Below are positions 20,709-33,900 of a stretch of 64,000 bases of DNA, piece after piece (the first letter of the stretch is position 1; each line of letters begins with the position of its first letter). Source of the DNA: Beta vulgaris subsp. vulgaris (lineage: Eukaryota; Streptophyta; Magnoliopsida; Caryophyllales; Amaranthaceae); contig NC_079207.1 in assembly GCF_026745355.1 (NCBI RefSeq), positions 35,937,430 to 36,001,429 of the forward strand, given 5' to 3'. The translations under genes were made by a program, and so were the position numbers. The notes under the pieces are model-generated. The model was not told where the DNA came from, ran no database searches, and saw nothing but the letters and a program-made list of their open reading frames with translations.

Positions 20709-23700
20709 ATGAATCTCTTATGTTGGAATTGCCGGGGGATGACCAATCCTTGGTGAGTTCGTCAGCTCCGTAGGTAGAGCTCTTTCTACGCCCCCGACGT
20801 TGCGTTTTTGTAAGAGACTATGATTAATAAAATTTAAGTACAAGCTTTGAAGGGGCGTTTAGGTTTCCAACATGCTTTTGGTGTTGCTAGTAGAGGTAGA
20901 TCACGTGGTCTGTGCTTATATTCGAAAGAGGAAGTTCTGTTTTCTCTTTTTTCTTTCTCTAGCCCCCACATTTGTGGCAATGTTGATGATGGAGATAAAC
21001 AATGGAGGTTTGTTGGTATTTATGGGTGGCCAAAGGAGGAAGAAAAACATCAAACTTGGTCCCTTATTCGTCACTTATGTAATGAAACTTCTTGGCATAT
21101 TTTGTTTGGTGGTGATTTTAATGAAATTTTGTGCTATGATGAGAAGGAAGGAGGAGCGGATAGGGTTCGTCGGGAAATGTCTAATTTTCGTGAAACTTTG
21201 GATGACCTATCTCTTCGTGATCTTGGGTACAAAGGCATGTACACTTGGGAACGGGGCAACTCACCGACAACATGCATACATGAGAGGCTTGACCGATTTA
21301 TTAGCTCCCCCTCTTGGCTTGCTCTTTATCCGAACACCGTGGCTGAACATTCCATCCGTATACATCCAACCATTCAGCAATAGTTATTAGGTCCAATCAT
21401 TTTCTAGGCCCACAAGAAGGCAGCGATGGTTTAATTTTGAAACCAGTTGGCTTTTGGAGGAAGCGTGTGAGAGTACTGTGTGGTCCGCTTGGGCCCAATT
21501 TGAAGGGGACTCCATGGTGGGCCAGATCACAAACATGGCTGAAAGTTTAAAAGTTTGGAGTGCTGATATTTATAGAAAATTTGGGAAACAAATAAAAAGT
21601 TGAAAAAGATCTTCAGTGGACCCAACAACAACCTATTTCAGAGACTATGTGCAACACTCAAACTGATCTTGAAAAGAAGCTCGATGACCTCTACGCTAAG
21701 CATGAAGTTTATTGGAATCTCCGCTCTCGAGTTGCTGAGGTTAGAGATGGGGATAAAAACACAAAATATTTTCACCATAAAGCGAGTCAGAGGAAGAAGA
21801 TGGACTTTGTGACGGGGCTTTTTGATGATCACGGGAACTGGTTTGAGGATGTTTAGGATATTAAAGGTATTTTCACACTTATTTCTCTTCGATTTTCACC
21901 TTCACTGCTCTGTCTAAAGAGCACCTTGATGTTGTCCTGCACTTTATTGACCCTTTGTTAGTGATGAATGCAACAAAAGGTTGCTCAGGCCTTTCACAAA
22001 AAAAGAAATCTATGTTGCCCTTCTACCAATGCAACCCTGGAAGGCTCCTAGGCGTGATGGTATGCATGTTATCATCTACCAACGTTTCTGGCACATTATT
22101 GGTGATGATATTACTAGATTAGTCAGTGGTATTTTACATGGTTCTCTCTCTCCTAGCTGTGTAAATCATACTAATATTGCTTTGATCCCAAAAATAAAAA
22201 CACCTACAAAAGCTGCTGACTTTCGCCCTATTACTCTTTGTAATGTTTTGTCTAAGCTGGTGTCAAAAGCTATTGTGATCAAATTGAAAGATTTTCTCCC
22301 AAGTCTTATTACTGAAAATCAAAGCACCTTTGTTCCTGGTCGCCTGATTATTGACAATGCCCTCTGCCATGGACGTTTTCCATTCTATAAAGTATGGAAA
22401 CAAGAGTCGGGGAACTATTGCAATGAAGCTAGACATGAGTGAATCTAATGATAGAGTTGAGTGGGTTTTCTGAGGAAGTTGCTCCTCACTATGGGCTTTG
22501 ATGGGCGTTGGGTAACTTTGATAATGAGCTATGTTTGAAAATTAATTATGAAACGTCGGAGGTTTCTTTCAGGAGAGGAGTCATTATTGCAAATAGAGAA
22601 GAGTTGAATTTTTTTTTGAACATGCGACAGGTTGATAAGCACGAGAAGTACCTTGGTATCACCTCTATTTAGGGTAGGTCGAAGAAGTCCATATTTGATT
22701 CTATTTTGGATATAATTTGGAAGAAACTCCAAGGTTGGAAGGAAAAGCTTCTATCTAGACCAGGAAAAGAACTTCTGTTAAAATATGTGATTCAGGTAAT
22801 TCCCACTTATCTTATGGGAGTCTATAAACTCCCTTGTTCCATCATTCAAAGATTCACTCAGCTATGGCCCGATTTTGGTGAAATTCCTCTGACTCTCAAC
22901 GGAAACTTCATTGGAAAAATTGGGATTCGATGTGCACTCTAAAATGTTTGGGGGGCATGGGTTTTAAGGATTTAAATGTTTTCAATGATGCTCTCTTCGC
23001 TAAGTAAGTGTAGAGACTAGTTTGTGAGCCTCATTCTCTTTTGCTAGAGTGGTGAAAGCAAAGTATTACTCTAACTGTGATTTTTTGGATGCTCCGCTTG
23101 GGTGTTCAACTAGTTATTCATGGAGTAGCATTTGGAGTTCAAAAGCCCTTCTCAAAGAGGGTTTGGTTTTGAAGGTTGGTAATGGTATCCAAATTAACAT
23201 TTGGGATGATCCTTGCGTGGTCTATGAAAGTGGGCACTACATCACTAGCGAGAAGAATGATGCGTATACTTATGTGAGTAAGCTTATTAATTTTGATATG
23301 ATGGAGTGGGATGTGCAGCTTATTGACGAGCTTTTTAATGAAAGAGATGTGCGGTGCATTCTTAGCTCCCCCTTAAGCCTTATGCCTATGAGAGATGAGT
23401 TAACTTGGGCTTTTATCAAGGATGCTTGCTATTCGGTGAAAACGATATGCATGTTTGGAAAAGGTGGCAATCTTGACAACTTTCACCAAGCATGGCTGAG
23501 TATTTGGAGCATGGAAGTAAGTCCAAAAGTACGCCATTTTCTATGGCGGTTGTGTACTCACAGTCTTCTGGCTCGTAGTTTGCTCAAATGGCGTCATATG
23601 ATTGAAGATGATTGATGTCCTCAAGGGTGTGGCCAAGCTAAAACCCAAGAGCATGCGGTTTTTACGTGTCCTCTCGTGCGAGAGTTATGGCTTGCTAGTG

Positions 23701-24002
23701 ATTGTGCGGTGTTTTTGCAAGATATTGAGTTGCTGCCCATGAGTGATTCTGTAGTGAACTGGAAGAATATTGATGTGAAAATTCGAGCCAAGGGAGCTTT
23801 TCTTGCGTGGGTGTTGTGGAGTGAACGAAACTCTTTGGTGTTCAACGATAAAACCACACCTCATAACATCATGCTGGCTCGTGTCAATCATCTTGCCAAA
23901 GAGCACAACAAATATAATGCACATATCTACCACGTTCAGGGCTACCATGCTGCTTCAAGTCCCCGCCATTGGATTGCCCCCCTGCATGTACGATTAAATT
24001 AA
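20709..24002 (+). pseudogene. LINE ORF2 (endonuclease / reverse transcriptase), pseudogene lacking YADD core
   Basis: MNLLCWNCRGMTNPW at 20709 starts the apurinic-type endonuclease. FGGDFNEILCYDEKEGG (about 21109-21155) is its conserved Asp-Asn motif, and IHERLDRFISSPSWL its RLDRF region. Reverse-transcriptase finger motifs follow: PWKAPRRDGMHVIIYQRFW, TNIALIPKIKTPTKAADFRP, TENQSTFVPGRLIIDNA and KLDMSESNDRVEW. Sequence then jumps, at about 22534, directly to thumb-type sequence (WKKLQGWKEKLLSRPGKELL), skipping the YADD box. A zf-RVT region (23049-23860, KVRHFLWRLCTHSLLARSLL and VLWSERNSLVFND) ends at the edge of RNase H. Several stops (TAG after RQLRR; TAA in FL*ET) and frameshifts are present. 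Confidence 0.8.
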
Positions 24003-24016
24003 ATGTGATCTGTCTA

Positions 24017-24496
24017 CTGTATTTACTTCTAGCGAGTCAAATAAAATGACTTAAAATTGTCTAAAACATTAACTCTTTATCATAGAAGTCCGGACATGGA
24101 GGAAAGAGAAAGTAAAAATGGAAGAGATAGGCAATGTGGCGTACCAAACAAATTGATTATAAATACGGCAAAGCCTATTAAAAGGAAATACCACCAAAAC
24201 GTCATAATATTCAAGAATAATAGAAAGGTTGCAGACTTATTAAAAATTAATCGGTGAAAGGTTGTATTATTTGAGTAAATTATTCCTATTATTAATTTAT
24301 AAAATAAAGATAATCCATTATCAAAATAAAGAGTAAAGATATTGGAAAAGGGTAGTCAAAGTTTTGGATTTTGGAGTTTGTTGCGAAGGAGTTGCTTGAA
24401 AGGAAGATGTAGGAACGTTTGCTGATTACTTCCTCGTACTACTTTGAAACCAATTGTGGGTGGAGGGAGTATTCCTCTATCTTTCAATAAGTACAT
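24017..24496. other. AT-rich intron-like sequence
   Basis: No feature is supported. The short open frame around 24057-24257 has no recognisable domain. Confidence 0.35.
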
Positions 24497-24881
24497 GGGA
24501 AGATTTCATAAAACTATTTTTTATAATCAATTTTTTGAAAAAAAAAAAACTATCTTTTGAATAATTTCTTTCACAAAACTACTTTATATAACAAATTTAT
24601 TTCAATATACTACCATTTTACCATAAATGAGGTTTAATTACTAATAATTAAGTCATCATAAATTGTTATTCTTTCCTCCCCTATCGTTTCTCTCTTTTTT
24701 TTCTTGTTACTCCATCGACAACAACACTAAGGTGATTGTCATTTATTGATAGTGTTAAATATAAAAGTATGTATATGGAAAGGAATATGTTATATCAAGT
24801 AGTTTTTTGAAAGAAAATTTTTAAAAGTTATTTTTTTGGAAAAAAGTTGGTTATAAAAGTTAGTTTTTTGAAAATTTTCCA
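24497..24881. mobile_element. MITE with about 32-bp terminal inverted repeats
   Basis: The left end GGAAGATTTCATAAAACTAT pairs with the inverted right end GGAAAATTTTCAAAAAACTA, extending to TTTTTATAATC/CTTTTATAACC. AAAACTA-type blocks are repeated internally. There is no coding capacity. I could not decide the target duplication or superfamily; long TIRs would fit a Mutator-like MITE. Confidence 0.5.
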
Positions 24882-25047
24882 TTTGCATCTATAGAGAAGT
24901 AGGCTAGTGCAACTAATCTTACCTGTACGATGGAAAGAGCCACCGGTTTGAAGTTTTAATCAACTCTTCTAATATCCACACCACGAAATTAAGAAAAAAA
25001 ACTTGCCATAGCTCAAATAATATTGGGCACACAGTTTAAAGAGCAAA
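24882..25047. other. Short spacer between elements
   Basis: Nothing recognisable. Confidence 0.3.
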
Positions 25048-25332
25048 CTAGTATTTTAGCCGGACTATACCCCGGGTTAGCTTACAATTATTAATTTAAA
25101 TTATTATTTATAAATTTCATAATTGGTTTTATTATTTTTTTCATAATTTTCAGTCTAGTGCAGAATTAAAAAAATGGACGTTATGACATGATATATATTC
25201 TATTCTTTGAAGAACTTCTTAAGAAATTGGGATAAAAACAACAATTTTAATGAAATTGGAGTAAGAGAATGTTATTACCTTAACAAAAGTGTTAGAGATC
25301 AAGAAACTTGTCTATGTCTTTGTAGTTACATA

Positions 25333-25593
25333 CTCCCTCCGTCCCAAAATATAGTTCCCATTTCTATTTTGGAAGTCAAATTTTAAAAACTTTAACCAAA
25401 TATTCTTACTAATATATACAAAAAAAAACATATTCATGAGGGGTCTTATTGTGTGCTTCGTCTCAATGTATAAATTCGTAATATCAACTTTTTATATTTT
25501 TTACAAATAAGAAATAGAAGATATCGTAGGTCAAAGGTAAGTCTTGGAGACTATACAAAATGAAATGGGAACTATATTTTGGGACGGAGGGAG
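25333..25593. mobile_element. Stowaway (Tc1/mariner) MITE
   Basis: Terminal repeats CTCCCTCCGTCCCAAAATAT (25333) and its inverse ATATTTTGGGACGGAGGGAG (ending about 25593) are the hallmark Stowaway ends. A TA precedes the left end (25331-25332); on the right GA separates the end from TA, so the duplication is slightly altered. The element is about 261 bp with no coding capacity. Confidence 0.9.
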
Positions 25594-25633
25594 GATAATT
25601 ATGGGACTTTATTATGCTTTGCTTTGAAACATT

Positions 25634-26248
25634 TTTTTTTTGACAGGAAGAAAAATAATTTCATTGATAAGGGGTAGCCAAACGACATTAACAATCAATT
25701 CTTGAAAAATCGAAAATTTCAACATAGGTATATAACACCTTAGAACTAGATACATCGCAGATTTGATAAAAAATAGCCTTAATAAAAAACTTCATCTGAA
25801 GCAATACAATCTGCGAGTTCACCCTGATTCGGCTTAACTTCCGCTGATGCATAGTCGTTTGGGTGAAAATACTTCCGTGGTCTTCTAGATTCTTACAGAG
25901 AATAGTGATTCTTAGATCTTCCTTCTTCATTAGACGAACAAAGAAAGAAATGGAACTCTATAAATAAATACCATCTTAATGATGGGATATACTTATTGGA
26001 AACAATTAAAAAGGTTTTTGGGGCTTACCACCGGTATGAACACCACTGGAAGCCCCTACAAAGATTCACAATTGAGACCAAGAAGAAAAGTGATGAAAAA
26101 ACAAAGAAAGAATGAAGAAAAAACCTTCAAAAAAGAAGAAAAACCTAGCGATGGAGGCTAAGAAAAAAACCCTCCCAAGGAGAAACCCTAGAGAGAAAAA
26201 ACCCTCCCAAGGATAAACCCTAGAGGGAACATATAGGTTCCACACCCA
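25634..26248 (-). mobile_element. Short non-LTR retroposon with 17-bp target duplication
   Basis: Identical 17-bp direct repeats, CTTTGCTTTGAAACATT, flank it (25617-25633 and 26249-26265). A poly(T) run on the plus strand adjacent to the left copy is the poly(A) tail of a minus-strand transcript ending CTTCCTGTCAAAAAAAA. The 5' side is rich in AACCCTAGAG/AGGGTTT repeats (26155-26225). A minus-strand open frame (25930-25688, 80 codons, MKKEDLRITILCKNLEDHGS) has no domain I recognise. It is either a deleted LINE (5' end joined to 3' tail) or a SINE-like element. Confidence 0.75.
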
Positions 26249-26475
26249 CTTTGCTTTGAAACATTAAACATTGAAACTGTAGTTAATTGATGGTTAAACT
26301 CTCACATTTTCTTTTAAAGGTCATGTTTTCGATCAACATAATGTTAATATTTGTAAATGAGATCTTAAACATGTGTATAAGAAATTTGAGAAGAGTGTCA
26401 CATGACACATATATTGTAAAGTGTCATGTGACATCATTCCTTTGATATGAACGTCTTTTAATATGTTTATATAGA

Positions 26476-27941
26476 TTAGAGAAAGTAACCAAACAAATTA
26501 ATTAAAATTACTCAAATCTTAATGACTTTTTAAAAACGCGTATCACATGTACGTTGTGGGCATGTCGTGTCAAGCGCACCCATGTACACCTGACACGCGT
26601 GATTGTGGGTCACACATCCTTCTGCAGCTGGCGCGTGAAGCACACCTTCACTTTAACTATAAATATTCCTTAATTCCCCAAATCAAAGGACTATTTTTCA
26701 ATTTTAATTTCTCATACACTTTAATTTTTGCATACCTACGTACTTTATTTTCTTACTTCCACATACTTTTCAAACACAAGCCTTACTTCTTACTGGTATT
26801 TAAATTAATCTAATTATTTATTCAAATGTTTTTTAAACTACGAGCTCAATCCACATTATGCAAGTATTAAAAATTGAGTAACTATATTTATACACATCAT
26901 TTTTTGTATTCATTTTGTGGCATGTCGTATTGTCATCACGTCATGGATAGAATATTCGAATTTTTTTTTTTGACTTACCAAAGGGTGGTCAAGTTTGGAT
27001 TTTGAAGTCCTTCGGCCTGGAGTTAGTGTTAAATTAGATCAAGGAAAATGTTATTCATTACTTTTTTTGAGGGGAAAATGTTATTCATTACTAGATAGCT
27101 CGTATATAGATGAACATAATGTTAATTACTGTCTTATAATTTCTTTTTCTTTGCCGTAAAAGTTGTTAAACTTTTATTTTTATTTAGGGAAAAGCTAAAT
27201 GCAATATTAAGGATTGCATATAAAAAGTTTAAAATGAAAAAAAAAAAGTATTAATTGATCATTTATCATATAGTTTAATGTAAACTTTTATCATAAATCG
27301 ACAACTAATTTTCGTTTTAAGCAATGTTTTTATGTCTTATATGCCCATATAGCATAACCCATTTATTTATCATTATTACTATATTAACCAAGGGTGAATT
27401 AGTAATTTCCCTGAAAGAAGAAGGGTGAAATGGTAATATGGACTACCATAATGGTCAATTTATTGTTGAATGGTGGTGAAATGGTGATTCATGAAGGGCA
27501 AAGATAAACTATCTTAGCTTCTCTGTTTTTGTACTAGTAGTATTAAGTCTACAACAACGTAAATAGTATATTTTGGAAGAAAGAAAAAGTTAAGTGCTAA
27601 ATTGTAACATGGGAATAGTATATTTTGAAAGAAAGAAAAAGTTGAGTGCTAAATTGTAACATGGGCTATACAAAGGGTACATGAAATTATTCTTAGATAA
27701 ATCTATGACTGTTAACTGTATGAGTAATATAGAGCACTATAAACATCTAGTCATTACCTAAAATCTGAATTTGGTCCTGGAGCAAACATTTCCAATTTAT
27801 TAGTTATTGACTTATTGCCAGAAATTTTGTTTGTGTTATAAGTTAAAAATGCTACTAGCCTACTACATCTTAGCAGATATTAGAATATCAGAATAGTGTC
27901 AACAATTATAGGTGGCTATTTTTGATCTTTAACAGGACAGA
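26476..27941. other. Intron/upstream sequence before the phosphatase start codon
   Basis: No gene is seen. Contents include a GC-richer patch (26536-26640, with ACGCGTATCACATGTACG and GACACGCGTGATTGTGGGTC), a near-perfect 52-bp tandem duplication (27562-27613 and 27614-27665, AATAGTATATTTTGGAAGAA...), and a poly-pyrimidine/AG acceptor TCTTTAACAG just before the start codon. This fits the end of a long leader intron. Confidence 0.4.
27562..27665. repeat. 52-bp tandem duplication
   Basis: Two adjacent copies starting AATAGTATATTTTG and ending AAATTGTAACATGGG differ at only two or three positions, indicating a recent local duplication. Confidence 0.85.
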
Positions 27942-30900
27942 ATGACAATGATTGAAGTACGATCTTATACAATTCAATCTCATGGAGCCAGAGTAGCAAG
28001 AACGCACCTTCATGATTGGCTTACACTGATACTTTTATTGTTCATCATCGGTATTTTGAACATTATAGATCCATTTTATCGTTTTGTTGGCAAGGATATG
28101 ATGACAGATCTTAAGTATCCTTTACAACCCAATACAGTTCCTGTATGGGCAGTTCCTGTAAGTCTCTCTTTCTCCATTCACTTATTGTACACATTTATTC
28201 ATTCAATTTCCTGTTAACTAATACAGTACTACGTCCCATCTTTATGTTTACCCCATTTGTTTCTGAAAACACAAAGTTTATAAACTTTAACCACGTTTTG
28301 TAGTGCTTATCTCTATTATATAAGCCAAGGGAGGAGGTGTAGTGTCTTTTTTTGAAGTGACTAAAATACCCTTAATGATCTAATTAATGGAATGAAAAAA
28401 ATTACAAAAGCAAATCATTTAAAAATTCTCATTCCAACTTGCCATTTAAAACAAGTTTAAAATGGTATATGCGTCAAATACTTCAATCAAAATTAAATGG
28501 AAAAAATTTATACCTTATAAAAAGATGGCATAGATAACGTGCACATGAAAAGTCTGAACATTCACTACCTTTGATACTCTTTAATTCTGTTAAACCAACT
28601 CATTATTTTTGTTCTTTCTGTTCAATATTCATTCACAAAAATTAATGTTAACAATCACTCACAACCTTTTTTATTTTTTTACATTAGCGAATTAATATAT
28701 CTAAATTCATCTAACTGTTGAATTTTTCACATTTAAGTTTAATCATAAATCAAGTACGAATACAGTATATAATAGAATAACAAATTTTAAAATTAACGCA
28801 CGCATCGCGTGCATATAAAGGCTAGTGCATACATAGATATTGCCTCCGTCTAAACATAATTAAACGTCCTCTTAGGCATTCGCACGCATATTAAGAATAC
28901 ATAAGAGGGAAATGTAGTTTTGTTGGTAGATATGGTAAAAGTTGGAATTGTTGAGACACAGAGATTAGTGAAGACTTCACATGGATATGAAAGGGTTAGC
29001 GAATTATTGTTAATTGTTGCGGTACTTGGGAAGTCGGTAAGGCCAAGATAGAGAGATGGGAGAGAATCCTAGTGAGAGAAACCCCCTCCAACCTCGTAAT
29101 CCCTATCAATGGAACACAGTTACCAGAAAACGATCATCCATGAGAAAACCCCAGCCTGCACTCCGAACATGTTTTGTTGACTTCATCCCCACCACCATCA
29201 ACCCCTCTGATATTCTCAAAACCTTCGAATTATACGGTCCCATTTCCCATATCCATATTCCTCCAAAGCTCCGCCAAAACCGAAATCACAAGTATGCTTT
29301 TGTGCAATTCCTTTCGAGTCAATCCTGCCTAAAAGCAATCCAGAATGAAAATGGGCGAAGACTAGGGGGTGCTCGCCTGAAAGTCTTCCCTGCAAAAGCT
29401 GATAACCCTCCTCCCATACAAAAGCCTTTCCGTTCCCCAAACCCATCAACCCATGACCCTTTAAACTACCAGTCTCGTCGGACTACCTACCCTTCAAAAC
29501 CAGCTAATCGAGATCACCGTTCCTATAAGGAAGCATGCACTAATGTTCCATCCCCCACCCCAAAACCCCATTCAACTAAAAAACCTAAAACCCGAACTAA
29601 CCATCAATTCCCCTCTATTCAACCTGACCCCATACCTGACTTTTGTCAATTTGAACCGTCTCGAAAGCGCATTATGAGCTCAAGAGCACTTAGTGAAAAT
29701 GTTGAACTCACCCGGGACTCGCTAGTCTTTGATAGAGATGATGAGGTGCATGCAGCGATTCTCAAAGGGTCCCTGTGCGATGATAATGCTGAACTTTTCT
29801 CCCGGAGTGTCATTGGTACTTCCTCCTCCTCCTTATCCTCAAATGATTTACTTCAGTTAATATTATTAGAGGGGTTAGTTGTCTAAATATCAAACCCCTT
29901 GGAGGTATGCTACATCTGATCTCATTTGAAACAATGGAGGATAAAATTGCAATTATTGAAAGCAAGTGGCTTTTAAATTGGTTCTTAGATGTCAGGGATG
30001 TCAATAACAAACATGCTCCGATCTGGAGGGAGACATGTCTGTATGTATATGGAGTCCCATTGGGTGCGTGGGGCTATGATAATCTTTACAACATCGGCTG
30101 CATTTTCGGGAGAGTTCTTGCGCTTGATTATAAGAATTTTGATTGCGCAAAAATAACAGTAATCACAGACTGTCTGTTCATGATAAACTGCAAAATTTTA
30201 CTGGCACTTGAAGAATTCCAATCCACAATCTGCATCTCAGAATCCAGATTATTTGGAAGTCCAACAGTTGTGGGGACTGCCCAGAATGCTCAACCAATCA
30301 ACGGTCATATCGAGGTTGATGGCGAGTCTCCCAATCAAAATAGCCCTTCATCTCCCAATAATTGCAGTAATGATGATGTCCCCAAATCTCCCTTGTCCTT
30401 AAATTCTCTCTGCATGAATCTCGAAAAATGTGAACCTATCAATGCTGCCGCCGAAATAACTGACCTTTTAACACATCAGTCATCCCCTATCAAAAAAAAA
30501 AAGTCCCTCCCAGTTACTATCCAACCACGTGGAACCCACTTCTCCACCATTGGCCCAGGTTCTTGTGGATCAGTCCTCTCCCCAACAAAAAAAGCCCAAA
30601 TGTCCTCATATAACAAATCCCTCTTTACCCAGCCCTACAATGACATCCCAGCCCATACCTCTTTCTCTATCGAACTTCCATGATAAAAATATGTGTGGAC
30701 CTCTACAGAAGCCCAGTGGCCTCTCCTCGTCAAACTCATCATCCCTGTCAGGCCCACTCTTTCCACCAGGGTTTGAAGAAGCAATTCCTCCATCCACAAA
30801 AACCTTCTATGAAAACCGTAGGAAAAGAAAGAACCAAAGGAAAATTTCCCGGCAGTACACAAACAGGGTGAAATCCCTTCAGCCCAGTCAGGACTCTAAT

Positions 30901-33900
30901 CAAAAGTCCAGCCCTCACCATATCGAGCTATCCTCTAACGATGTGATGAAGTTTGCGGAAAAAGTGGGTCTCCTCTACCCAGGCCCAAAGGTGGAATTAC
31001 AGAAGAAGATAGATGATATTCTTGTACATCAGGCTAAAGATTGGTCTGCTCATTGCACTTAGTGTGCAAAAATTTCTTTTTTTTTCACATCTCCAGGTGT
31101 TCTCCATGAATGCTTTATCCTAGAATGTAAAGGGGCTTGGCGCTAGGCCCAAACGCAGTTCCCTGCGTAAACTCATTAGAACAAATGATGCTCAAATTAT
31201 TTTTGTTCAGGAAACGAAGTGTGAAGAAATAAACCCCAAACTCATTAAAACAATATGGAATAACCCGGATGTCGAATAGAGATGCCAACCCTCAACGGGA
31301 AATTCTGGTGGAATTCTTAGCATGTGGAACTCCAAATTTTTTATCATGGACTCATGTAGAATTGAAAGGAACTGGTTAGCAATCACCGGAAGGATGGGAA
31401 ATTCTGTCTTCAATTGCTCCTTAATTAACATATATAATTCGTGTGATTTGGAAGAAAGGATCCAAGTCTGGAATGCAATTTACCTTTTTGGTCAGGAATT
31501 AGGATTGCCATGTCTTATCCTTGGTGACTTCAATGAAACAATGCAAAAATCTGAAAGAGGCAGCCAACTCTTGTCAACAACGGGGGAGAAAAATTCAGGG
31601 AGTTTATCCAAAAGGCGCAACTAATGGAGATCGAAGCAAGCAATGGTTGGTTTACATGGTTTAGGGGAAAATCAAAGAGCAAGCTGGATAGGTTACTAAT
31701 TAGCCCTGAGTGGATCAATGTATTTCCATCTTTGAAGATCTCACTTTTGTCCAGAGGAATCTCGGACCATTGCCCTTTACTGATCTCTACAAATGCAAAA
31801 GACTAGGGTCCCAGGCCATTCCGCTTCCAAAACTGCTGGCTGGAACACCCGGAATGTCTTAACATAATCAAAGAAGCGTGGGTCAAAAATCAGGGTATTT
31901 CCCCGCCCTTGAAACTGAAAGCTGTGAAACAAAGCCTCAAGAACTGGAACTCCACAGTCTTTGGGCACATAGATGGAAATATCTCCAAATTAGAATCGGA
32001 AATTGAGGAATGTGACAAAATAGCAAACCTGCGAGACTTGGAAATTAAAGAAGTGCAAAAAAAGGGCATCCTCCCAACTGCAACTATGGAATTGGCTCAA
32101 AAGGCGTGAAATGTACTGGGCCCAGAACTCGCGAATACAGTGGCTAAAAGAAGGGGATAGAAACTCGAAATTCTTTCATATGATGGCTTCGGTCTGAAAG
32201 AGGAAAAACTCAATATCTTCTCTCTTGATTGGTGATGAACTCATTAAGGATCCCCAGCGCATAAGAAAAGAGGTTGTTGAATATTTCAAGGATATCTTCT
32301 CCGAGGATTGTTCGAATAGGCCAACTTTTGAAGAACTCAACTTCCAAACACTATCTCATGAACAAAGGGAGTCATTAATCCTTCCCTTTAGCTGGGAAGA
32401 AATTAGAGAAGTAGTGGACTCGTGTGACAGTAACAAGGCCCCAGGGCCCGATGGGTTCAATTTTAAGTTTATTAAGGGAGCTTGGGACATTATTAAAAAC
32501 GACATCTATGATATTGTACAAACTTTCTGGCAATCCTCTAAATTACCTAAGGGATGCAATAGTGCTTTTATTGCACTAATACCAAAAACTGAAAATCCTC
32601 AAACCTTCAAGGAGTATAGGCCCATTAGCATGGTGGGGTGCCTATATAAAATTATCGCAAAGCTTCTTGCTAAGAGATTGCAAATGGTTATGAATGATCT
32701 TATCGGACCTCTCCAATCCTCATTCATAAAGGGGAGGCAGATTTTAGACGGTGCCTTGGTGGCAGGGGAACTTGTTGATTCATGTAAAAAAAGAAACACA
32801 AAGGCGGTATTATTCAAATTAGATTTTCACAAAGCCTTCGACCGTGTGTCGTGGCCTTATTTGGAATGGGTGCTTAAGAGTATGGGCTTTCCGCAAAAAT
32901 AGCGTGAGTGGATTATCTCTTGTGTCACCTCAGCGTCGGCATCCATTCTCATAAATGGGTGCCCGACATCTCCTTTCAAGTTGCAAAGAGGGCTCCGGCA
33001 GGGAGACCCTCTCTCCCCATTCCTATTTGACCTAGCGGTCGAACCCTTGAATCTCTTATTTCAAAAAGCCACTCATATGAACCTGTAGAGAGGAGTGGAA
33101 GTTTGCCGAGGAGGCCACCGTATCACGCATCTTCAGTATGCCGATGATACGCTTGTCTTCTCGCCTCCTAGGCTGGATTATCTATTGAATATTAAAAAGC
33201 TTCTAATTTTATTTCAACTGTGTTCAGGGTTGCAGATCAATTTTCACAAAAGTAGCATCACTGGAATTAATCTTGAGGAATCTTGGACCCAAATGGCTGC
33301 TGCTCATCTCTTATGCAAGGTGGGGAAGTTTTCAATAACATAGCTTGGGCTTCCGATTGGGGGCTCCACAAAACTGCATTCACCATGGAACGTGATCCTT
33401 GATCGTATGAAGGCAAAGATGGCATCTTGGAAGGGGAAACATCTCTCAATTGGAGGGAGGCTGACTTTAATAAAAGCTTCCTTGTCTAATCTACCCATGT
33501 GCTACATGTCCTTATTTCCAGTGCCTAAAGGAATAATAGCAAAGATACAAGCCATCCAACGGAATTTTTTATGGAGTGGTGGCAGCGAGCGGAGTGCACT
33601 TCCACTTGTTCGATGGGATGTAGTTGAGTTACCCACTAATATGGGAGGCCTTGGAGTAGGATGTCTGCTAAATAAAAACATAGCACTCCTTTTCAAATGG
33701 ATATGGCGCCTCCTAAATGAGAAGCAATCCATGTGGGGATTGATCATCAGGGAAAAATACAGATACCCCCCTCCTTATCTCTTCATGACCTAAAAATCCC
33801 AAAAGTGGGTGGGCCTTGGCAGGGTATTTGCGCAGCAGTAATGAAGCATCCATATGCGTGGACCCTTGCAAAATAATCCGTGAGAAAGCAGCTTGGTGAT

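Larger units (their letters stand above)
19370..24016 (+). mobile_element. L1-type LINE, internally deleted and 3'-truncated
   Basis: It carries ORF1 (from ATG 19435) and ORF2 (from ATG 20709) in the usual L1 order on the plus strand. ORF2 lacks the catalytic centre of the reverse transcriptase because of a deletion at about 22534. The coding homology stops at the start of the RNase H region, about 24000, without any 3' UTR or poly(A). That is unusual, as LINE copies normally lose the 5' end. No target-site duplication was found, so both boundaries are approximate. It lies in the putative leader intron of the phosphatase gene. Confidence 0.75.
25048..26475 (-). mobile_element. Non-autonomous Helitron with two nested insertions
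   Basis: Minus-strand 5' end TCTATATAAACATATTAAAA (26475, preceded by host A) and 3' end with hairpin-forming AACCCGGGGTATAGTCCGG then CTAAAATACTAG (25048, followed by host T). It is a sibling of the Helitron at 17359-18954: both share arms such as TTGATGGTTAA-CTCT and AGAGTGYCACRTGACA. Nested inside are a Stowaway MITE (25333-25593) and a short retroposon (25634-26248). No Rep/helicase coding sequence is present. Confidence 0.7.

Noticed and set aside
26547..26813. 88-codon frame upstream of the phosphatase
   Set aside because: Second half is poly-Phe/Leu from AT-rich sequence; no family recognised and it lies in a probable intron.
29216..29449. Minus-strand open frame over LINE ORF1
   Set aside because: Opposite-strand shadow of the RRM coding sequence.
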